Below are positions 25,655 through 33,203 of a DNA stretch of 64,000 nucleotides, in pieces. Every line of letters begins with the position of its first letter. The stretch's first letter is position 1. The notes beneath the pieces were generated by a model, which made no database searches, had not been told where the DNA came from, and saw nothing but the letters and a program-made list of their open reading frames with translations. The stretch lies in NCBI RefSeq assembly GCF_003287875.1, contig NZ_QMKK01000048.1, positions 62,001 to 126,000 of the forward strand. The letters run 5' to 3'. Source of the stretch: Martinezella tropici (lineage in GTDB: Bacteria; Pseudomonadota; Alphaproteobacteria; Rhizobiales; Rhizobiaceae). The position numbers were made by a program, and so were the translations under genes.

Positions 25655-26388
25655 CCTTCTCAGAACAGAACGACATGGCCGGCTGGCCGCCGGAAAGCAC
25701 CGTGTTTCCCATCTCCAGCATCGACCTTGCCGTGTTTCCCGGCGAACATCCGTTTCACCTGCGCGAGCAGGAGGCGGCGCGGGAAAATTGGGCAAGGGAA
25801 ATTGCCGCCAACCCATCACTTTATGACGGTCGCATGATCTTTCAGCACAGGCTGTCGCTTGAAGGCGGTGCAGTGAAGGGGGAGGCCTATGTAACGTCCT
25901 TCTCGACATTTCTCTTGTGGCGAAAGCAGCGGCAGCCGGGAGCTTTTCACCTTTTTGCCTTTCCCGTTATCGTATCGTCGGACGGAGCGATCATCGCGAT
26001 ACGCATGGCCGCCCATACCGCAAATCCCGGTCAGGTCTATTGCGCCTCCGGATCGATGGATGAGAACGATATCGTCGACGGGCACGCCGATGTCGAAGGC
26101 AATATGCGGCGTGAGCTGTTGGAGGAGACCGGCCTCGATCTACGTGATGCCGCTGCGGTATCCGGATATTACGCAATGCATATAAGGCGTTCGATCACGC
26201 TTCTCCGCGTTTTCCGTTTTCCGTGGACAGCCGAGGAGATACTTCGGCGGATCGAGGCGCATATGCTCGTTTCCGAAGAGGACGAGGTCGATGGCGTGGT
26301 TGCTATTCGATCGGCCGACCCAACGGCGCATCCCTATAATATTGCAATGCGTCCTATTCTCGCCTGGTTCTTCGGCAGCGACAAATAG
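25651..26388 (+). CDS. Nudix hydrolase
   Basis: A 245-residue protein with a Nudix core ending RRELLEETGLDL around residue 155. The box is divergent: the Gly and first Glu before the RE pair are not in the usual spacing (DGHADVEGNM). Nudix enzymes hydrolyse nucleoside diphosphates linked to another group. The N-terminal 90 residues (IDLAVFPGEHPF...) are an extension of a kind seen in NUDIX proteins of alphaproteobacteria. The ATG overlaps the EEP stop codon, so an operon is certain or nearly so. A longer in-frame start upstream lies within the EEP gene and was rejected. Confidence 0.82.
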   Translation: MTFSEQNDMAGWPPESTVFPISSIDLAVFPGEHPFHLREQEAARENWAREIAANPSLYDGRMIFQHRLSLEGGAVKGEAYVTSFSTFLLWRKQRQPGAFHLFAFPVIVSSDGAIIAIRMAAHTANPGQVYCASGSMDENDIVDGHADVEGNMRRELLEETGLDLRDAAAVSGYYAMHIRRSITLLRVFRFPWTAEEILRRIEAHMLVSEEDEVDGVVAIRSADPTAHPYNIAMRPILAWFFGSDK

Positions 26389-26444
26389 CTTGGGCTTGCG
26401 CTAGGGTCGCTTGCCGGTATGAATAAGCGAATCTGGAAATACGG

Positions 26445-27374
26445 ATGGAGGCCGGATTGACGCGCAGCTATAGTGTCTATGATGTGTTCACCGACAGCAA
26501 GCTGGCGGGCAATCCGCTCGGAATCATCTTCGAAGCCGAGGGCCTGAGCGACGAGGCGATGCAGTCGATCGCCAGGGAGCTGAACCTCTCCGAGACGGTA
26601 TTCGTGCTGCCGCCGCAAAATCCGGCCCATACGGCAAGCTTGCGCATATTCACGCCTGCCCGCGAGCTGCCTTTTGCCGGGCACCCGACCGTCGGCACGG
26701 CGATCGCTCTGGCGGAGAAAGCCCATGCCAGCCATGGCGGAGATCTCGATCTTGTTTCCGTTCTCGATGAACGCCTTGGGCCGGTGCGCTGCGCCATCAA
26801 GCTGCGGCAGAACAAGGCGAGCTTTGCCGAGTTCGACCTGCCGAAGAAATCGCAGCAGATCCTGTTGCCGCTCGACAAGGCCGACATCGCCAACGCGCTC
26901 AGCCTGAACATCACCGAGATTGGTTTCGAGAACCATGTTCCTTCCATCTGGAGCGCCGGAGTGCCGTTTCTTCTGGTGCCGGTGCACGATGTCGGTGCGG
27001 CCGAGCGGATGGAATTCGATTCGCAGCTCTGGGAGAAGACGGTCCCCTTCGTCGATGGCGCGCTGGCCTCGGCCTTCATCTATTGCCGTGGCGGGGTCAA
27101 CCATGCGGCGAAGTTTCACGCGCGCGTCTTTCCGGTCGGCATGGGGATCGTGGAGGACCCGGCAACGGGTTCGGCGGTCGCGGCGATGTCCGGCGCCATC
27201 AATCAGTTCGATGCGCTGCCGGATGGGCATCATCCCTTCATCGTCGAGCAGGGCATCGAGATGGGGCGGCCGTCTCTGATTCACCTCCATGTCGATGTCG
27301 ACGGCGGCCTGATCACCAATGCCCGCATCGGCGGCCAGGCTGTGCGCATTGCATCCGGAATCCTTGAGCTTTGA
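26445..27374 (+). CDS. PhzF-family isomerase/epimerase
   Basis: A 309-residue protein with the PhzF/DAP-epimerase-like double fold. It begins YSVYDVFTDSKLAGNPLGII, has the catalytic glutamate in ELNLSETVFVL (Glu50), and the conserved TPARELPFAGHPTVGTA and, late, VEDPATGSAVAAM. PhzF itself isomerises a phenazine precursor, but no phenazine genes are near, so this is likely one of the many housekeeping members of unknown substrate. The gene stands alone just before tRNA-Lys. Confidence 0.9.
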   Translation: MEAGLTRSYSVYDVFTDSKLAGNPLGIIFEAEGLSDEAMQSIARELNLSETVFVLPPQNPAHTASLRIFTPARELPFAGHPTVGTAIALAEKAHASHGGDLDLVSVLDERLGPVRCAIKLRQNKASFAEFDLPKKSQQILLPLDKADIANALSLNITEIGFENHVPSIWSAGVPFLLVPVHDVGAAERMEFDSQLWEKTVPFVDGALASAFIYCRGGVNHAAKFHARVFPVGMGIVEDPATGSAVAAMSGAINQFDALPDGHHPFIVEQGIEMGRPSLIHLHVDVDGGLITNARIGGQAVRIASGILEL

Positions 27375-27498
27375 TTTTACGGGGTTTTTCGCGGCTTCTG
27401 AAATTTTTTTGACAAATAATCAAAGAAAATTCGTCTGGCCGCTGGACAATCAAACCGATCCTATTTATATGCCCGGTCACGCCGCCAGCAAGCGGTAC

Positions 27499-27574
<76 letters not shown>

Positions 27575-27806
27575 TCTTTTCAGGCACTTAGCCAAGATTT
27601 ACGCTGATTGACGACGATGATTTGGAAGTCGTTTCCAATTCATTTTCCGGTTTCACATTTCAAACGCGACCGGCTCGATCTTGCTTCAACGCTTGTCCAT
27701 CAGTTCCGTTGCGCCCTCCGCCCAAACATGGCGCAAAACTTCAAACGATGCGCGGTTGCTGTTGCCATTGTGACCGATCAGTCTTTGTCTGACGGGAATT
27801 GTCGGA

Positions 27807-28103
27807 TCAGTTCGAAAGCTTGCCGAGCAGAAGGCCGGTCAAGACGCCCAGAAGCGCCGTTGCGATCAGGATGGAGCTCGTGGCTGTCGGATTTTCCCTT
27901 GCAGCCTGCACCACGTTCCGGCCTTCGGACCGAGCTTGGTCCGCAATGCTTGCAGCCTTCGCTTTCGATGAATAAAGGGTCTCGTCCGCACGATCGGTGG
28001 CGGTATCGATCTTGGTTTTCAGGACGGTCGAGAGCTTACTGATCTGTCTGCGGAGCTCATCGATCTGCGCGTTGATATCCTTGTCCAGCGAGACGTCGGC
28101 CAT
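27807..28103 (-). CDS. Small YqjD/ElaB-like (DUF883-type) membrane protein
   Basis: A 98-residue protein. Residues 10-60 form a long charged amphipathic helix (INAQIDELRRQISKLS and later heptads), followed by a typical DUF883 linker ARENPTATSS and a single C-terminal membrane helix (ILIATALLGVLTGLLLG). ElaB/YqjD proteins anchor to the inner membrane by the tail, and in E. coli they associate with ribosomes in stationary phase. The ribosome binding site AGGAG is 6 bases before the ATG. Divergent from tRNA-Lys. Confidence 0.75.
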   Translation of the reverse strand: MADVSLDKDINAQIDELRRQISKLSTVLKTKIDTATDRADETLYSSKAKAASIADQARSEGRNVVQAARENPTATSSILIATALLGVLTGLLLGKLSN

Positions 28104-28245
28104 GGTGTTCTCCTGAATAGCGTAAGCCTTTAGGAACGGCCGTAGCTCGCTTTGGTTCCCCGTCGCGATGGATTGATCCTAACTTCAAGCGCTGCCCCGA
28201 GGCGAAATTCCTGGTCCAGCAATCGGAGCAGGTCTTGCCAAGGGT

Positions 28246-28368
28246 TCAGCGGAGATGCAGCAGGAACATGATTGGCGCTGCTATGGACATGGTGAAGAGG
28301 AATAGCGAAAGCCCGTATTTCAGCCTTCTCATCCGGCGTGTCTTGATGCCGCTCCAGTCATAGCCCAT
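28246..28368 (-). CDS. 40-residue single-pass membrane protein (unrecognised)
   Basis: A short reading frame starting MGYDWSGIKTRR, then a basic stretch RRMRRLK, and a hydrophobic helix (LSLFLFTMSIAAPIMFLLHL). The strong ribosome binding site GGAGGGG sits 8 bases before the ATG, which is the main support that it is translated. The positive-inside charge pattern fits one membrane pass with the N-terminus in the cytosol. I do not recognise the family. It lies upstream of the YqjD-like gene on the same strand, so the two might share a transcript. Confidence 0.6.
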   Translation of the reverse strand: MGYDWSGIKTRRMRRLKYGLSLFLFTMSIAAPIMFLLHLR

Positions 28369-28720
28369 GAGTATATCCCCTCCGATCGATGGTTTATCGA
28401 TGTAAGGAAATATCCTAAGAATTGTTTGCGCGAAGCTTGTGGAATAATTCTCTCACTTTAACGGGCGAAGAGCGTCGAATTATACAATCCAGTGCTGCAA
28501 TATCTACTGTCGGCTTTGTGAGTACAGTGACACATCCTTATTCCCGGTTTGAAAGAACTTTGCATGCAGGCAGCCGCATCGGAAATACCGGCCGAGGCAG
28601 CTCGTCATTTGTGTCGATTATTTGCGCCCCGCAGCGGGCTCTGGGCATGGCAGCTGAAATGCATCTGACTCTGCCGGGCGCTGCCCGGCCGCGACGGCTA
28701 TCGCTTTCTACAGCCCAAAT
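28369..28720. other. Intergenic stretch with no supported gene
   Basis: About 350 bp of lower GC content. A 123-codon frame on the plus strand (28422-28793) lacks a ribosome binding site and any recognisable motif, and overlaps the better supported 34-residue ORF on the other strand. No terminator or repeat was seen. Confidence 0.5.
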
Positions 28721-28825
28721 TCAATGCTTTTTATGCCCGCCTTCCATGACGCTGAACACAAAGATGACTGCCAGAATCAGCACCAGCGTATAGTCGAAGG
28801 CAGTGAGCAGACGAAGCAGTTCCAT
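28721..28825 (-). CDS. 34-residue single-pass membrane protein (unrecognised)
   Basis: A tiny frame: N-terminal MELLRLLTAFDYT, a hydrophobic helix (LVLILAVIFVFSVM) and a basic tail EGGHKKH. The ribosome binding site GGAGGAG lies 8 bases before the ATG. These are the features of small membrane regulators or subunits (compare KdpF or CydX in size), but no sequence match to a known family was recognised. It stands alone in a long intergenic region. Confidence 0.55.
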   Translation of the reverse strand: MELLRLLTAFDYTLVLILAVIFVFSVMEGGHKKH

Positions 28826-29127
28826 GATGTTTCTCCTCCCACAGAGAACACGAGCCAGAACAACCGCTAGTATGTTCTTTCAACCGGCGCATGCCAAGCT
28901 TTTTACATCCTGCGACGCAAAAACAATGTTGTGCGCGGCACAAATAACCATTTGTTTGCAAAGGAATATCAGCATTGCATTGACTGCCTTTGGTTGTCTG
29001 AAGAGCTGGCACCCGCCGCAATCGTATTGTCAACAAATTTTGTAGAGTATACCATTATCTTCAATGAGATTGCGATTGATCGACACGCAAAAGACTCGCG
29101 GCAGATCGATCTTGAGGGAGTTGGCTA
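28826..29127. other. Intergenic region upstream of an FAD/NAD(P)-binding protein; candidate operator only
   Basis: An AT-rich 300-bp stretch without a supported gene. It contains the ACAAATTTTGT-type sequence described separately at 29033-29061. Confidence 0.5.
29033..29061 (+). promoter_or_regulatory. Candidate Rrf2 box upstream of FAD/NAD(P)-binding protein
   Basis: ACAAATTTTGTAGAGTATAC, followed by CATTATCTT, is a small palindrome (ACAAA-T-TTTGT) with a conserved right flank. A closely related string (ACAATTTGTGAGTTACTATC, then TT) occurs at 30656-30677 in front of the Rrf2 gene. The match at two promoters of one locus suggests a shared operator. Confidence 0.4.
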
Positions 29128-30588
29128 TTGACCATTGGCTCTGATCGCCAGGCGCGTGAACTGCCTGTTATCGTCATCGTCGGCGGCGGCGTTTCCGGAA
29201 CGGGGGTTGCCTTCCATCTGCTGCAGCAGCGGTCGTTGCAACCTGGCCAACTCTTCATCTTCGAGCCACGGGAACGTCTCGGGGCAGGGCTTGCCTACGA
29301 TACGCAAGATCCCGCTCACCGTATCAATGTGCCGGCGGCAAAGATGAGCCTGCTGCCCGATGACATCGAGCATTTTCAACGCTGGCTGCAGCAGAGGGAT
29401 GCGCTTGCCGACGATGAGGCGGCGGTGGCCGCCAGTGGCAATCTTTTTCCCAGGCGCTCCGTTTTCGGCAATTATATCAATAGCATGATCCATCCTTTCG
29501 TCGAGGATGGGCGCGTTGTCCATGTCAGGCAAAGCGTGGAGCGCATCGAGAGGGCAGATGGCCGCTGGGCGGTTACCGGCGCGGCCGGTCAGCGCGTGGA
29601 TGCGGATATTCTCGTCATCGCCACCAGCCATCCTTCGCCCCTTCCGCCGCAGGTGCTGCAGGATGCGCTTGCCGGTCATCCGCGCTTCGTTCCGGATCCG
29701 ACGCGGCCGAATGCGCTTGCGGCTATCCGGGCCGAGGATCGTGTGCTGGTTGTCGGCAACGGCTTGACCTCGGCCGACGTCATTGCCTCACTCGAACTCA
29801 GGGGGCACATGGGACCGGTCACCGCCATATCGCGACGCGGTCTGCGCTCACGCGGCCATGCGGCGGTGAAGCAGGAACCATTCGGCGATTTCGCCAGTGA
29901 GCCTTCGAAGACGGCGCTTGATCTCCTGCGCCGCCTACGGGCCGCGATCCGCGAAGCGCAGAGCGAAGGACACAGCTGGCATGCCGTCATCGACCAGGTA
30001 AGGGCGCAGGGCCGGTATGTGTGGCAGGCGCTCCCGATCGAGGAGCGGCGCCGTCTCGTCAGGCATTTGAGGCCGTTCTGGGATGTGCATCGTTTTCGGG
30101 TCGCGCCGCAGGTGGAGACAGTCAGCGATCGGGCGATCGAAAGCGGCAGGCTCGAGGTTCTGGCAGCTTCGGTCGCAGGTGTCGTCGTAGCCAACGGCTT
30201 CATTGACTGCAGATTGCAGCTCAGCCGGTCCGAGCGATATATGGACAGACAATTCGATGCGGTCGTCGTCACCACCGGCCCCGGACATCGCGGCATTCTG
30301 CAATCGCAAGGCTGGATCGAAGAACTATCGGAAGCCGGCTATCTCGCAATGGATCCGGCCCGGCTGGGATTTGCCTGCGATACGCAATCGCGGGCACTTG
30401 CTGCCGATGGAACGGTAGCGCCGTCCCTGTTTATTTCCGGACCGCTTGCGCGTGGAACGTTCGGCGAACTCATGGGACTGCCCGAGGTAGTCGAGCATGC
30501 CGTTCTGGTCGCCGAACAGGTCGCCGGTGCGATCAGCGATCACGACCATGGGCAAAAGACGGCATATTTGGATAGTAGCGCCGCCTAA
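29128..30588 (+). CDS. FAD/NAD(P)-binding protein (NAD_binding_9 type oxidoreductase), copy 1
   Basis: A 486-residue flavoprotein. The FAD motif VIVGGGVSGTGVAFHL is at residue 14 and a second dinucleotide motif VLVVGNGLTSADVIASL lies near residue 205. Intermediate blocks GAGLAYDTQDPAHRINVPA and PRRSVFGNYI are characteristic of the PF13454 group, whose reaction is unknown. The start is TTG with GAGGGAG 7 bases upstream. A diverged paralogue lies at 33204 (both share the SRRG and SW-x-AV blocks), with an Rrf2 regulator and SfnB-like gene between. A role in sulfur or redox metabolism is inferred from these neighbours. Confidence 0.8.
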   Translation: MTIGSDRQARELPVIVIVGGGVSGTGVAFHLLQQRSLQPGQLFIFEPRERLGAGLAYDTQDPAHRINVPAAKMSLLPDDIEHFQRWLQQRDALADDEAAVAASGNLFPRRSVFGNYINSMIHPFVEDGRVVHVRQSVERIERADGRWAVTGAAGQRVDADILVIATSHPSPLPPQVLQDALAGHPRFVPDPTRPNALAAIRAEDRVLVVGNGLTSADVIASLELRGHMGPVTAISRRGLRSRGHAAVKQEPFGDFASEPSKTALDLLRRLRAAIREAQSEGHSWHAVIDQVRAQGRYVWQALPIEERRRLVRHLRPFWDVHRFRVAPQVETVSDRAIESGRLEVLAASVAGVVVANGFIDCRLQLSRSERYMDRQFDAVVVTTGPGHRGILQSQGWIEELSEAGYLAMDPARLGFACDTQSRALAADGTVAPSLFISGPLARGTFGELMGLPEVVEHAVLVAEQVAGAISDHDHGQKTAYLDSSAA

Positions 30589-30615
30589 ATCCAAGAAAAA
30601 CCGCAAATTCGTTGC

Positions 30616-30636
30616 TTAGGCGATACAATTGCCTAA
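30616..30636. promoter_or_regulatory. Perfect inverted repeat TTAGGC-N9-GCCTAA upstream of the Rrf2 gene
   Basis: Six-base arms TTAGGC (30616-30621) and GCCTAA (30631-30636) lie between the FAD gene and the Rrf2 gene. There is no U-run after it, so a regulatory site is more likely than a terminator. Confidence 0.4.
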
Positions 30637-30655
30637 ATTTACTCATATAAACTAT

Positions 30656-30677
30656 ACAATTTGTGAGTTACTATCTT
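30656..30677 (+). promoter_or_regulatory. Candidate Rrf2 box upstream of the Rrf2 gene
   Basis: ACAATTTGTGAGTTACTATC followed by TT aligns with the sequence at 29033-29061 if small gaps are allowed. It would fit autoregulation by the Rrf2 protein. Confidence 0.4.
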
Positions 30678-30795
30678 GCTCGTCAGGAGGCGCGGGGTTA
30701 CTTCCGCAATCCGTGGTGACAGGATGGACCGGTGAGTCTCCCTTGGGTGGCCAAGCCGGGTTTCAACAATCGACTTTGCAGTAAAGCGGACGGCG

Positions 30796-31263
30796 ATGCT
30801 TACGAAAAAAGGAAAATACGGACTGAAGGCGTTGGTGGATCTTGCGCGCCTCGGTCCTGGGGAAACGGCATTCATCAACGATATCGCGTTGCGCAACAAT
30901 ATCCCGAAGAAGTTTCTCGATACCATCCTGCTCGAATTGCGCAATGCCGGCGTCTTGCGCTCCAAAAAGGGGCCGGGTGGCGGCTATTCGTTGTCGCGTC
31001 CGGCATCGGAAATCCGCATCGGTCATGTCATTCGCACCCTGGACGGCCCGCTGGCGCCGATCCGCTGCGCCAGCCGTACGGCCTACGAAGCCTGTGACGA
31101 CTGTTCCGATCCCGAGCGCTGTCAGGTGCGGCGCTCCATGACGGAGGTGCGTGACGCCATTGCGGAGATTCTCGACAACATGTCGCTGGAACAGTTTGTT
31201 ACCGGCGGCGCGGATATCGAGATACCGGAGCGTGAAGACCACCGCGCCTCGCAGATCGGCTGA
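30796..31263 (+). CDS. Rrf2-family transcriptional regulator with a Cys-rich sensor loop
   Basis: A 155-residue regulator. The winged helix reads MLTKKGKYGLKALVDLA, then NNIPKKFLDTILLELRNAGVL and SKKGPGGGYSLSRP. Downstream is RCASRTAYEACDDC, then SDPERC: four cysteines (C92-like, then C-x2-C-x6-C) in the position where IscR and NsrR hold an Fe-S cluster. So it may sense iron-sulfur status, NO or sulfur supply. Its gene lies between FAD/NAD(P)-binding protein copy 1 and a convergent SfnB-like gene. Two related sequences upstream of it and of copy 1 are candidate operators. Confidence 0.85.
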   Translation: MLTKKGKYGLKALVDLARLGPGETAFINDIALRNNIPKKFLDTILLELRNAGVLRSKKGPGGGYSLSRPASEIRIGHVIRTLDGPLAPIRCASRTAYEACDDCSDPERCQVRRSMTEVRDAIAEILDNMSLEQFVTGGADIEIPEREDHRASQIG

Positions 31264-31278
31264 CCGTCCCTACATTTT

Positions 31279-32496
31279 TCAGACGAGCGAGTTTCTTGCC
31301 GGCTTTATGCCGTTGAGATGGTAATTGCCGACGATATTGTGCGTTTTGCGCGCGGGATCAGACAGTGTGTGAATGCGGGCGTTGCGCCAGTGGCGGTCGA
31401 GATTGAGCCCGATGCGCGCCGACGTCGCGCCGGCAAGATCGAACAGCGTATTGGATGCTTCCATAGCGATATCAGCGGTAATCGCCTGGGCCGCCGCAAC
31501 GGAGAGCGCAGCATCGATGACGTGATCCTCGGTGAGGTTGATCTGGGCGGCATCGATCTTGCTGCCGGCACGCTCCACGATCGCTGTTGCGGCCTCGATC
31601 CGAATGGCAATCTCGCCGATTCTCGTCACCAGCAATGGATCGTCCACGGCCCGCTTGGAACTGTTATCCGCCGATAGGTGAGGATTGGCCCGCACGAACT
31701 CCATGGTCGTCGCAAGTGCGGATCGGGCGATGCCGAGATTGATGCCGGCATGGGTGAGTTGGCTCACGCAGTCGATCACAGTGGGCTCCGTCAGCTTCTC
31801 GTGCTGCGAGAGCAGGGCATCGGCGCTGAGATAAACATTATGCAATATGGTCGTGCCGTTTCCGGATGTTCTTTGACCAAAACCGTCCCAGTCGTCGATG
31901 ATCTGAATGCCCTCGGTATTTCTCGGCAGGATGGCTGCCATCAGCCCGTTGCGCCGGTCCGGAATGAACAGTGCGACCCAGTCCGAGAACAGGATGCTGG
32001 CGGAAGGCAGGCTCCGGCCGTTGAGGCGAAAGCCGAGCCCTTCCGGTGACAGATGCAGGCCATCCTGATCCGCCCCGCCGGTCTCGGGTTGGGAAAAGAC
32101 GCTGCCGAAGCGATCGCCTGCAATGGCTCGTTCGAAGTGGGATGCCCGTTGTTCCTCACTGCCGGCAATCCTGATCGCCTCCAGCACGTGAAAATGCGTC
32201 TGCAATATCTGCGCAATGGAAGGATCGGCCTCCGCCAATATGGCAATGACCTCCGCAAGAACGCAGTTCGAAATATCGATGCCGCCATGCTCCGAAGGCA
32301 CTGAAATGCCGAGGAGGCCTGATATGGACAACGCCTCGATCTCGTCATAGGGCAGGATGCGGTTGATATCGCGGTCGCTTGCCTGCTGCGCGAAATCAGC
32401 CGCGAGTGATCGGGCAATATCGAGCGCTTCCTCTTCGCTTTGAACGCGATGCGCGGGCGGCCTGACGCGTTCGCGCAACTGCGAAACAGTCCCCAT
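31279..32496 (-). CDS. SfnB-like acyl-CoA dehydrogenase-fold flavoprotein (sulfur acquisition)
   Basis: A 405-residue protein of the DszC/SfnB branch of the acyl-CoA dehydrogenase superfamily: FMNH2-dependent monooxygenases for organosulfur compounds. Motifs are SISGLLGISVPSEHGG, FGSVFSQPETGG and, late in the protein, NTLFDLAGATSA, RIGLNLDRHWRNARIHT. The last is diagnostic of the SfnB group. The ribosome binding site GAGGAG is 7 bases before the ATG. It converges on the Rrf2 gene (15 bp between stops), and a 40-residue ORF precedes it. A role in releasing sulfur from sulfones or sulfonates is expected from the family. Confidence 0.85.
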   Translation of the reverse strand: MGTVSQLRERVRPPAHRVQSEEEALDIARSLAADFAQQASDRDINRILPYDEIEALSISGLLGISVPSEHGGIDISNCVLAEVIAILAEADPSIAQILQTHFHVLEAIRIAGSEEQRASHFERAIAGDRFGSVFSQPETGGADQDGLHLSPEGLGFRLNGRSLPSASILFSDWVALFIPDRRNGLMAAILPRNTEGIQIIDDWDGFGQRTSGNGTTILHNVYLSADALLSQHEKLTEPTVIDCVSQLTHAGINLGIARSALATTMEFVRANPHLSADNSSKRAVDDPLLVTRIGEIAIRIEAATAIVERAGSKIDAAQINLTEDHVIDAALSVAAAQAITADIAMEASNTLFDLAGATSARIGLNLDRHWRNARIHTLSDPARKTHNIVGNYHLNGIKPARNSLV

Positions 32497-32619
32497 TCAC
32501 CACTCCTCGGCCTGCGCCGGATCAGTCTTCCAGGCGCGATAAATCACCAGGATTCGCTTTTCCATCGAGGCGGCATACAACGGATCTTCCTCGGTTGTGC
32601 GCGCCACATCCTGGGACAT
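32497..32619 (-). CDS. Possible 40-residue leader protein before the SfnB-like gene
   Basis: A short frame that begins MSQDVARTTEEDPLYAASME and ends WKTDPAQAEEW; its TGA is immediately followed by the ATG of the SfnB-like gene, and its last codons contain that gene's ribosome binding site GAGGAG. Coupled translation is therefore possible. Its own ribosome binding site is weak, and no family is recognised. It may be a leader peptide, a small partner protein or chance. Confidence 0.35.
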   Translation of the reverse strand: MSQDVARTTEEDPLYAASMEKRILVIYRAWKTDPAQAEEW

Positions 32620-33203
32620 GATAGGCGCCAAATGTAGAAATTGTAAGCGAGCGGTCGATATGCAGTTGCGCGGCAGCGAGCTTCGCAGCTTTCATCTTCC
32701 CGTCCGTCATTATCGAAAGCGATGCCACATGGGGCTTCAGGGCTATGAAATGCTATTCCTTTTCCGCCGATTGACCTGGTGGTCATCCACAAGGAGACAG
32801 CCAATCCCGCGGCGTTTTCGCGTCGCAACATCGCCAGGCTGATCCTGTCAGGACAAGAAAGCACTTGCTAGCGGCGCATTTTCGCGCTTTCATATACGAC
32901 TAAATAAGTAGACAATGGCAATAATCCCGCCGCCTTGACGGCTTCCGAGAAGCAATAGGCGGCCGATTGCAGGCATCTGATCTCAGATCAGAGTTGGACC
33001 TGCCTGTCGCATCTCTCAGCGGACGAGATATCCAATTGAGAGGATGCGCCGAGTTTTGATAACTGAAACGGCTTCCGTGCGTTTTGTCAGCCACTGTTTT
33101 TCGGCTGCCGAGCACCAGATATCGGAGTTTGAGTTTCTGAGCCCGTAAAGTGAGCAAGCCCCAGGAAAGGCATGATCGACCACCTCTCGCCCCAGGAGTT
33201 GAT
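32620..33203. other. Intergenic region between SfnB-like gene and FAD protein copy 2
   Basis: About 580 bp without a supported gene. The frames present on both strands lack ribosome binding sites and family motifs. The perfect inverted repeat at 32976-32992 is the only structure found. This is the natural place for divergent promoters. Confidence 0.5.
32976..32992. promoter_or_regulatory. Perfect inverted repeat TCTGATC-TCA-GATCAGA
   Basis: Seven-base perfect arms with a 3-base spacer, in the divergent region between the SfnB-like gene and FAD/NAD(P)-binding protein copy 2. It is a candidate operator; its regulator is unknown. Confidence 0.4.
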
